Of a DNA stretch of 30,290 bases, positions 24,264-29,027 are shown in pieces. A program made the translations under genes and the position numbers. The notes beneath the pieces are model-generated. The model was not told the origin of the DNA and did no database searches. It was given only the letters and a program-made list of their open reading frames with translations. The number at the start of each line of letters is the position of its first letter. Position 1 is the stretch's first letter. Source of the stretch: JACQKT01 sp038063055 (GTDB taxonomy: Bacteria > Patescibacteriota > Minisyncoccia > UBA6257 > 2-01-FULL-56-20); contig JBBTVY010000007.1 of the NCBI GenBank assembly GCA_038063055.1, positions 1-30,290 on the forward strand, in the 5' to 3' direction.

Positions 24264-24677
24264 TCAGCTTCCTTCGTTCCAAATACGCCCCTTCCTGTAA
24301 AAGCGCGCAGCAGTTGAAAGCCGGATATCTTTTTTGGCGACACGGTCGCCTCGCCGCGCCTTTGCCGTATTCCTTTCCTTGAAACTTACTATTTCCCTTT
24401 TTAATTCATCCTTTAAAAAGTCCACGGCGACCCTGGCATTCTCGCCGTTTGCTTCCGCCCGGAGAAGATTTTTGCCGAGTTTAAGGTTGCCTTCCGCGCG
24501 AAATACCAACCCCTTATGGTGATGTTTGGTGGTGCGTGAAATTTCTATAATCAGCCCCGTCTCTCCATTTTTCTCCAACCTTGCGATAAGTTTAACCAAC
24601 GGAGCGAATTTATCTTCAACATAAACTTTAAGCGACGGAGTTAGACCAACGCCAATGGCTTCGATAGTTATCTTCAT
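24264..24677 (-). CDS. hpf: Ribosome hibernation promoting factor (HPF/RaiA family)
   Basis: 137 residues. The protein begins MKITIEAIGVGLTPSLKVYVEDKFAPL, the beta-alpha opening of the family, then strands with ISRTTKHHHKGLVFRAEGNLKLG and the second helix ARVAVDFLKDELKREIVSFK. HPF binds the 30S subunit near the decoding centre and silences ribosomes in stasis. The length lies between the short form (about 100) and the long form (about 180): the C-terminal dimerisation domain is missing, replaced by a basic tail (RRGDRVAKKDIRLSTAARFYRKG). hpf next to secA is a common bacterial order. Its promoter overlaps a large palindrome. Confidence 0.9.
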   Translation of the reverse strand: MKITIEAIGVGLTPSLKVYVEDKFAPLVKLIARLEKNGETGLIIEISRTTKHHHKGLVFRAEGNLKLGKNLLRAEANGENARVAVDFLKDELKREIVSFKERNTAKARRGDRVAKKDIRLSTAARFYRKGRIWNEGS

Positions 24678-24684
24678 TGGCTTA

Positions 24685-24713
24685 AGTTTACCCCCACACT
24701 AATTGCATTGCAA
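24685..24713 (-). promoter_or_regulatory. Candidate hpf-secA promoter
   Basis: On the minus strand, TTGCAA (24708-24713), 17-bp spacer, TAAACT (24685-24690), then 7 nt to the ATG at 24677. The -35 box and spacer lie inside the palindrome at 24690-24726. Confidence 0.5.
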
Positions 24714-24726
24714 TTAGTGTGGGGGT
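24690..24726. repeat. Near-perfect 37-bp palindrome over the hpf promoter
   Basis: The arm ACCCCCACACTAATTGCA (24690-24707) and its exact reverse complement (24709-24726) are separated by one base. It is neither followed by a T run on the minus strand nor placed at a gene end, so an operator or regulatory hairpin is more likely than a terminator. Confidence 0.8.
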
Positions 24727-24753
24727 TTACTACCTTTTGAAAAAAGGAATGCC

Positions 24754-24820
24754 AAATAAAAACTCCCGCCTAACTTTCGGGTTGGGAAAAACAATTCTCA
24801 ACCATAAAGTTAGACGGGAG
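24754..24820 (-). terminator. Strong long-stem terminator of the basic-peptide unit
   Basis: On the minus strand CTCCCGTCTAACTTT (24806-24820) pairs with AAAGTTAGGCGGGAG (24763-24777) with one wobble. A second stem (GGTTGAGAA with TTCCCAACC) lies inside. The hairpin is followed at once by TTTTTATTT (24754-24762). Confidence 0.88.
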
Positions 24821-24840
24821 CGGAGAAAAACCCCAGGATA

Positions 24841-24903
24841 CTATCTCCTTCTTTTCGAGGTCTTTTTAGCCTTTTTGGCGGTCCTTTTTCTTTTTTTAGC
24901 CAT
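24841..24903 (-). CDS. 20-residue Lys/Arg-rich peptide
   Basis: ATG at 24903 to TAG at 24841. The product begins MAKKRKRTAKKAKK and ends SKRRR, with 14 Lys/Arg in 20 residues; it resembles the basic tails of histone H1-like or tiny ribosomal proteins. It lies between a TGC-TATAAT promoter (25022-25030) and a very strong terminator (24754-24820), so a transcript of about 260 nt is well supported even though the peptide is short. An upstream frame of ten codons (ATG at 24972, TAA at 24940-24942) could act as a leader. No SD is visible. A noncoding RNA is the alternative. Confidence 0.55.
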   Translation of the reverse strand: MAKKRKRTAKKAKKTSKRRR

Positions 24904-25021
24904 TTCTGACAAACGAATGTTAATCGGGCTTATCGACCTTTACTCGCCGAAATTTTTCTTACTGACGAGCATACCCAATCGATTTACTTAAAAAATTTGT
25001 TCAACTCTCCGAACTGATTAA

Positions 25022-25030
25022 ATTATAGCA
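25022..25030 (-). promoter_or_regulatory. Extended -10 promoter of the basic-peptide unit
   Basis: TGCTATAAT on the minus strand. Transcription is expected near 25015, giving a leader of about 110 nt before the peptide ATG. Confidence 0.6.
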
Positions 25031-25037
25031 AAACGAT

Positions 25038-25057
25038 TCCGTAAAATTACACGGAAG
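25038..25057 (-). terminator. Probable murB terminator
   Basis: On the minus strand TTCCGTG and TACGGAA form a stem around TAATTTTA, followed by TCGTTTT. It lies about 36 bp after the murB stop and just before the next promoter. A perfect DnaA-box sequence (TGTGGATAA on plus, 25059-25067) lies beside it. Confidence 0.55.
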
Positions 25058-25092
25058 CTGTGGATAACTCTTGTACGGAGGAAAAATAAACT

Positions 25093-26016
25093 TTAAGCGA
25101 AGATTATTTCTTCTTCCAAATCAATTTCGAATTTCTTTTTTGTTTCCGTTTTCGCCAAATCAATAAGTTTTTTGACATCCGAAGCCCTTGCGTCAAGCAC
25201 GTTAACGATAAAGTTAGGATGTTTCGGAGAAATCATGGCTCCGCCGGAACTTACTCCTTTCAGTCCTGCTTCGGAAATAATATACGCCGCCGGTACAACG
25301 GGAAAAGGATCAGATTTAACTACGGAAATAAACTTTTCCAGATGGCTCTCTGGAATTTTTTTGACATCAACATTTTTAAAAGCACTTCCCGCGTTCGGAT
25401 ATTCCATAGGGTGGCGCTCTCGGCGATAAGCTATTTTTTCATCGACGCTTTTTTTAATTTTATCAGAGTCGCCTTTTTCAAGGTTAAGCACCGCCGAAAT
25501 TATTATATCTTCTCCCGAATTTTTCTTAAAAACACTGGATCGGTAACCAAAATCGCATTCAGAAAAATCCCTTTCGACTTCATTAAGGTTTTTGGTGTCA
25601 ACACTTCTGACGCTTTTCACAATATCTTTTATTTCTCCGCCGAAGGCTCCCGCATTCCCACGGATGGCGCCGCCCACCGTTCCCGGAAGTCCGCCGGCCC
25701 ATTCCAGTCCGCTCAAACCGTTCTCAGACAAATAATCCAAAAGGACTGAAACCGGGGTGCCCGCTCCAACCGACACTTCTTTTCCGGACGTCTTTATGAA
25801 ATCGAAATTGGGTTTCAAAACCAAACCCGGAAATCCTTCGTCGCCGATAAGAAAATTCGTACCGCCGCCCAGCACTAAAAATTCTAAATTTTTCTTTTTG
25901 GTTTCTTCGAGGGCCAGCTTTAATTCGGCTACGGTTTTCGCTTCGAAAAAATAACGGGCTGGCCCGCCTATTCTGTAACTCGTTAATGTATGAAGAGGAA
26001 TATTTTCTTTAAACAT
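25093..26016 (-). CDS. murB: UDP-N-acetylenolpyruvoylglucosamine reductase MurB
   Basis: 307 residues. MurB reduces the enolpyruvyl group to make UDP-MurNAc for peptidoglycan in the cytosol, using FAD and NADPH. Motifs: LTSYRIGGPARYFFEA, the FAD-binding LVLGGGTNFLIGDEG, GLEWAGGLPGTVGGAIRGNAGAFGGEI, FGYRSSVFK, RRERHPMEYPNAGSAFKN (with the catalytic Ser), and HPNFIVN near the end. The Tyr loop of type I enzymes is not evident, so it is probably type II. TATATT lies 5 nt before the ATG, with a GC hairpin just before it. Confidence 0.96.
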   Translation of the reverse strand: MFKENIPLHTLTSYRIGGPARYFFEAKTVAELKLALEETKKKNLEFLVLGGGTNFLIGDEGFPGLVLKPNFDFIKTSGKEVSVGAGTPVSVLLDYLSENGLSGLEWAGGLPGTVGGAIRGNAGAFGGEIKDIVKSVRSVDTKNLNEVERDFSECDFGYRSSVFKKNSGEDIIISAVLNLEKGDSDKIKKSVDEKIAYRRERHPMEYPNAGSAFKNVDVKKIPESHLEKFISVVKSDPFPVVPAAYIISEAGLKGVSSGGAMISPKHPNFIVNVLDARASDVKKLIDLAKTETKKKFEIDLEEEIIFA

Positions 26017-26034
26017 AAAATAATATAAATATAA

Positions 26035-26128
26035 ATGGAGCGCCCGCGCTCCGTAGCTTTACCGAAAGAGCGGCCGAGGTGACCTCCTTAAATTTCTGTT
26101 TGTTTAAATGAGTGCGTTTCGACCGCTC
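26035..26128 (-). ncRNA. Candidate structured RNA 2 or murB leader
   Basis: Minus-strand promoter TTGAAC (26158-26163), 17-bp spacer, TATCAT (26135-26140). The RNA would begin at about 26128 with GAGCGGTCGA (26119-26128), which pairs with TCGGCCGCTC (26068-26077). Inside the loop is AAGGAGGT (26082-26089), a perfect anti-SD match with no start codon after it. The unit ends with GGAGCGC-GG-GCGCTCC (26037-26052) and AT-rich sequence 20 nt before murB. No known RNA family is recognised. Confidence 0.45.
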
Positions 26129-26134
26129 AAGGTC

Positions 26135-26163
26135 ATGATAAATCATTAATAATGAAAGTTCAA
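26135..26163 (-). promoter_or_regulatory. Promoter of candidate RNA 2
   Basis: TTGAAC (26158-26163) and TATCAT (26135-26140) on the minus strand, exactly 17 bp apart. Confidence 0.5.
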
Positions 26164-26190
26164 AACAAACCCCTTCGCTCCAACTCAGGG

Positions 26191-26220
26191 TTATTTGCTC
26201 ATCCACTGATGAGCAAATAA
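26191..26220. repeat. Hairpin with 13-bp perfect arms
   Basis: TTATTTGCTCATC (26191-26203), CACT loop, GATGAGCAAATAA (26208-26220). It directly follows the terminator of candidate RNA 1. Confidence 0.8.
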
Positions 26221-26346
26221 AAACCAAACCCCGACCGAAGTCGGGGCAAGGCCAAACAGAACTGAAGGGCATACCTCAGTCGATATCATCGTTGAGGCAT
26301 ACTCGTCCCGCTGATGCGAAGCACTTTGCGGGGCTCACACTCATTC
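26217..26346 (-). ncRNA. Candidate structured small RNA 1
   Basis: Minus-strand promoter TTGACT (26377-26382), 18-bp spacer ending TGC, TATAAT (26353-26358), overlapping the end of the GtrA-like gene. The RNA of about 130 nt would fold a CCCGC/GCGGG stem around a TGC-TTC-GCA loop, then a 10-bp stem GTATGCCTCA/TGAGGTATGC with CGAT/ATCG above it. It ends in a textbook terminator: CCCCGAC (minus strand), TTCG, GTCGGGG (26229-26246), followed by TTTGGTTTTTATTT. No convincing protein frame fits between promoter and terminator. It is not a recognisable tRNA, tmRNA, 6S, SRP or RNase P RNA to me. Confidence 0.6.
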
Positions 26347-26352
26347 GGGTAG

Positions 26353-26382
26353 ATTATAGCAAAGAAGCTCCCGATTAGTCAA
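26353..26382 (-). promoter_or_regulatory. Promoter of candidate RNA 1
   Basis: TTGACT (26377-26382), 18 bp, and extended -10 TGCTATAAT (box 26353-26358), minus strand. It overlaps the stop codon of the GtrA-like gene. Confidence 0.7.
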
Positions 26383-26998
26383 ATTTCTTGAACACTACAT
26401 ACTTGTATCCTACAAAATTCCAAAGAAAAACGCACAAGATTCCGGAAATCGGAGCCACCAAGTTAACAAGAACATTGGCGGGAATTAAGCTGAAATTCGT
26501 TGCGCGCACCGCCGTGGCGACGCTGACATTCAAAAAACCGCCTATAATCGCGATGGCGTAAAATTTAAACACTTCGCCGGCCTGCGGCTTGGAATTGACG
26601 TTGAACGTCCAGTATTTATTCCAGACGAAACTGTTGGTCGTGGCGGTAAGAAAAGAAATCGTCTTAAAAACAGAAAAAACGGAAGCTGCCGGCAAAGATC
26701 CATAGAGAAAGGTTTCCAAATTAAATACACCAAGGTCAACCGCTGTGTTTAAAACACCGACGGAAGCGAACTTGGCGAATTGATAAAGAACCGGCACGAA
26801 ACGGCTCAAAAAATGGAAAATATACAGCGCGGCCGGCGCCCCGAGAAAGAAAACGAAAAAAGCGAGGGCTCGCAGCTCAATAATGGGCATGGCCGCCAGT
26901 TTCCCGGCGCCGGCCGAAAAATTGGAAATTATCGGCTGAAACAAAATCCCAACCGCTCCCCCGATAACGAGAGACAAAATAAAATCTTTTTTGTTCAT
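26375..26998 (-). CDS. GtrA-family membrane protein
   Basis: 207 residues, about six TM segments. The C-terminal two thirds match GtrA: QFAKFASVGVLNTAVDLGVFN, then SFVWNKYWTFN and FKFYAIAIIGGFLNVSVA. GtrA proteins are four-TM proteins linked to moving or flipping lipid-linked sugars for cell-surface polysaccharides. The first 65 residues add two TM segments not found in the basic family. It lies 3 bp after the SIMPL gene and ends at the promoter of candidate RNA 1. Confidence 0.87.
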   Translation of the reverse strand: MNKKDFILSLVIGGAVGILFQPIISNFSAGAGKLAAMPIIELRALAFFVFFLGAPAALYIFHFLSRFVPVLYQFAKFASVGVLNTAVDLGVFNLETFLYGSLPAASVFSVFKTISFLTATTNSFVWNKYWTFNVNSKPQAGEVFKFYAIAIIGGFLNVSVATAVRATNFSLIPANVLVNLVAPISGILCVFLWNFVGYKYVVFKKFD

Positions 26999-27001
26999 TC
27001 C

Positions 27002-27763
27002 CTATTGAAGCGAATAAGTCACCGAAACGTTTATTTTCAGTTCCTGCGTTCCCGGCTCGATTGACGGAACCGAAACCGCTCCGCCAAATCCTCCCACTTC
27101 CGAAATCGAACTTTTTGCAAAATAAGAAATCGGCGTGTTTTGATATTCGCTGATTGTAACAACTTTGCCGAGCCTTACTCCGTTGGCCGAAGCTATTTCC
27201 TCGGCTTTATCTTTTGCTTTCTTGAAGGCGTCTTCACGCGCCTGTCCAAGGAATTTATCCGGGTCGTCAATCCGGAAAGAAACTCCGCCTATTTGATTTA
27301 TTCCGAGCGGCGTCACTCCTCCGATTACCGCCGCGACTTTATTCAAGTCGCGTATTTTTACGAAAACGGTTTGCGTCAATGTGTAGCCGTAAATGTAACT
27401 CTGGCCGGTGTATTTGTCGTAATTGTAATTCGGCTGGAGGTCATAGTTGGTCGTTTTTATGTCTTTTTCGTCGACGCCGTTGGATTTTATATTGCCAATC
27501 ACCGCCGCCATTTTATCGTTGTTGTCCGAAGCCAGCTTTTCCGGATTGATTCCCTGAGAAACAACAGAAAAAGAAACTTCCGCAATGTCGGGCGAAACCG
27601 TTGTTTTTCCCTCGGCCGTCACCGCCAAAGTTCGTACCGGCGCCATTGAATCGCCGAATTTTTGAATTGTCGGCATTACGAAAAAGACCAAATTCACGAT
27701 AATCCCGACTATAAGAACATCCAGTAATATCCAAAAATAATTTTTCCACCGTGTATTTTCCAT
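27002..27763 (-). CDS. SIMPL-domain (DUF541) protein, membrane-anchored
   Basis: 253 residues. One N-terminal TM (about 11-30), then a SIMPL domain: RTLAVTAEGKTTVSPDIAEVSFSV, NNDKMAAVIGNIKSNGVDEKDIKTTNYDLQPNYNY, YGYTLTQTVFVKIRDLNKVAAVI, and AREDAFKKAKDKAEEIASANGVRLGKVVTISE. These are the usual blocks of this family, found in exported bacterial proteins of unclear role; the domain name comes from a mammalian signalling protein. It lies 8 bp after tpiA and 3 bp before gtrA-like, so the three are probably one operon. Confidence 0.9.
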   Translation of the reverse strand: MENTRWKNYFWILLDVLIVGIIVNLVFFVMPTIQKFGDSMAPVRTLAVTAEGKTTVSPDIAEVSFSVVSQGINPEKLASDNNDKMAAVIGNIKSNGVDEKDIKTTNYDLQPNYNYDKYTGQSYIYGYTLTQTVFVKIRDLNKVAAVIGGVTPLGINQIGGVSFRIDDPDKFLGQAREDAFKKAKDKAEEIASANGVRLGKVVTISEYQNTPISYFAKSSISEVGGFGGAVSVPSIEPGTQELKINVSVTYSLQ

Positions 27764-27771
27764 TTTATTTG

Positions 27772-28524
27772 TTATTTTATGTTTATTATTTTATTGAATT
27801 CCTCCGATTTGAGACTGGCGCCTCCGACTAAAGCGCCATCTATTTCCTTATATTTTAAAAAACTTCCGGCGTTTTGTGAAGTGACGGAACCGCCGTAAAG
27901 AACGGGTACTCGGACGCCGACTTTGCCTTTTATAAACTTGGCCATTTCGGTCGTATCCTCCGGTTTATCGGATTTGCCCGTGCCGATAGCCCAAATGGGT
28001 TCGTAGGCGACAATAAGTGATTTAGGATTTATGAATTTAGATTTAAGAATACCTTTTAAATCCTTATTTAATTGCATACGAACGTAGTTTTTCGCTTTTC
28101 TTAATTCATAATTCTTAAATCTTAAATCTGTTCCACGTTTTGGTTCGCCGACGCAAAGAATCGCCTTCAGTCCGGCTTTCAGGGACGCTTTAATTTTTTT
28201 GTTTATCATCTCGTCGGTTTCCCCAAGCCGTCGGCGTTCGGAGTGGCCGATAATCACGTATTCGACGCCGGAGTTTTTAAGCATAGCCGGAGAAACCTCG
28301 CCCGTGTGAGCTCCGCTATTTTCCCAAAAGTCGTCCTGCGCTCCAAGCTTCGCGCGCTTAATGACTTTTTTGACGGCTGACAAAAAAGGGAATGGCGGAG
28401 CGATAACAACCTCGTTTCCCGGTTTTGAAATCCCCTTTTCTATTCCCTTGGCCAGTAAAACCGCTTCTGACGCAGAATCAGGGTTCATTTTCCAATTTGC
28501 AATTATCAGCTTTCTATTTTTCAT
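27772..28524 (-). CDS. tpiA: Triosephosphate isomerase
   Basis: 250 residues from the ATG at 28524; a longer frame adds residues from the upstream insertion and is rejected. It interconverts glyceraldehyde-3-phosphate and dihydroxyacetone phosphate in glycolysis. Catalytic residues are present: Lys12 in ANWKMN, His94 in IIGHSERR, Glu175 in VAYEPIWAIGTGK; the phosphate loop YGGSV is also seen. Glu175 lies about 8-10 residues later than usual, owing to a Lys/Asn-rich stretch (about 133-165, LRFKNYELRKAKNY) that looks like an AT-rich insertion. The ATG overlaps the stop of a short upstream frame. Two extra copies of its start lie upstream. Confidence 0.95.
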   Translation of the reverse strand: MKNRKLIIANWKMNPDSASEAVLLAKGIEKGISKPGNEVVIAPPFPFLSAVKKVIKRAKLGAQDDFWENSGAHTGEVSPAMLKNSGVEYVIIGHSERRRLGETDEMINKKIKASLKAGLKAILCVGEPKRGTDLRFKNYELRKAKNYVRMQLNKDLKGILKSKFINPKSLIVAYEPIWAIGTGKSDKPEDTTEMAKFIKGKVGVRVPVLYGGSVTSQNAGSFLKYKEIDGALVGGASLKSEEFNKIINIK

Positions 28525-28730
28525 AGGTGATTCATCTTCTCCCGCCAATCTCCGAAGAGTGTAGCGATGAGGTTAGATTGGCGTGGATCCCGTTTCCTCG
28601 CGATGATGACGCGCGATGATGACGATTGAACAACTTCATTCGGAGATACGCGGGATCGCGCCAACTTCAATCGCTCAGCTTCTGCTTCGCGAGGAGTTGC
28701 GGGACAATTTGCAACAATTAATTTTTTCAT
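28521..28730 (-). pseudogene. Second copy of the tpiA start, running into a foldback element
   Basis: A 69-codon frame beginning MKKLIVANCPATPRE. Its first eight codons match the TpiA opening, then it runs into a 165-bp foldback element (28540-28704) with no protein similarity. It ends in ATGA overlap with the real tpiA, so it could act as a coupled leader frame rather than being inert. Confidence 0.6.
28540..28704. repeat. 165-bp foldback element before tpiA
   Basis: The ends are inverted: TCCCGC (28540-28545) and GCGGGA (28699-28704). Further inverted pairs lie inside: TCCTCGCGA (28595-28603) with TCGCGAGGA (28687-28695); ATCTCCGAA (28548-28556) with TTCGGAGAT (28639-28647); GATCCCG (28586-28592) with CGGGATC (28651-28657). 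The pairs interleave, so one fold cannot satisfy all of them. Confidence 0.75.
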
Positions 28731-28737
28731 AGTAAGT

Positions 28738-28854
28738 TCATTTTCTTCCCGATTTGTATAAAAATTCAAGTTTTGACGCAGAATTTTTATCAACAAATCG
28801 CAATCCGCCAAAGCGAAGCGGCGGCGGACAGTTCGCGATAATCAACTTTTTCAT
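28738..28854 (-). pseudogene. First copy of the tpiA start, truncated by foldback sequence
   Basis: A 38-codon frame beginning MKKLIIANCPPP. The first eight codons match the TpiA opening; then a GC palindrome (CCGCC 28805-28809, GGCGG 28820-28824) and an AT-rich inverted repeat (28750-28767 with 28781-28800) follow, ending in TGA. It carries the promoter-proximal ATG. Confidence 0.6.
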
Positions 28855-28861
28855 CTGCCTA

Positions 28862-28870
28862 ATTTTACCA
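28862..28870 (-). promoter_or_regulatory. Extended -10 box before the first tpiA start copy
   Basis: TGGTAAAAT-type box on the minus strand (TAAAAT 28862-28867), 7 nt before the ATG at 28854. It matches the nonamer before the sensor gene at 19292. Confidence 0.55.
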
Positions 28871-28896
28871 CAAAAATATCACTTTGCCCGAAACAT

Positions 28897-29016
28897 CTTT
28901 TTGAAGAAGCTCTCGGAGGCAATTCGAGCTTGGCCTCCGACAAAAATCGGAGTCGAATTGCCGAGAGGCAGCGGGCATTTGCCGCAGGAGCAAATGAACC
29001 GCGATTCTTCAAAAAG
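28897..29016. repeat. 120-bp nested foldback between glmS and tpiA
   Basis: The outer arms are CTTTTTGAAGAA (28897-28908) and TTCTTCAAAAAG (29005-29016). Nested pairs are CTCTCGG (28910-28916) with CCGAGAG (28961-28967), CAATTCGA (28920-28927) with TCGAATTG (28953-28960), and TCCGA/TCGGA inside. It begins 12 bp after the glmS stop and may end that transcript, though no T run follows. Confidence 0.75.
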
Positions 29017-29027
29017 ACGCTGAGGGC

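Noticed and set aside
24719..24991. 90-codon plus-strand frame with a hydrophobic stretch
   Set aside because: It is antisense to the Lys/Arg peptide and contains the long terminator hairpin; the hydrophobic run is the complement of Lys codons.
25059..25067. Replication origin, from a perfect DnaA box
   Set aside because: Only one box was seen, with no cluster, AT-rich unwinding repeats or dnaA/dnaN nearby.
26009..26272. 87-codon minus-strand frame upstream of murB
   Set aside because: It begins inside a structured RNA candidate, runs across a textbook terminator and overlaps murB; no family similarity.
26017..26374. tRNA, tmRNA, 6S, SRP or RNase P RNA before murB
   Set aside because: No T-loop, CCA end, or conserved core sequence of these RNAs was found by eye; left as unassigned RNA candidates.
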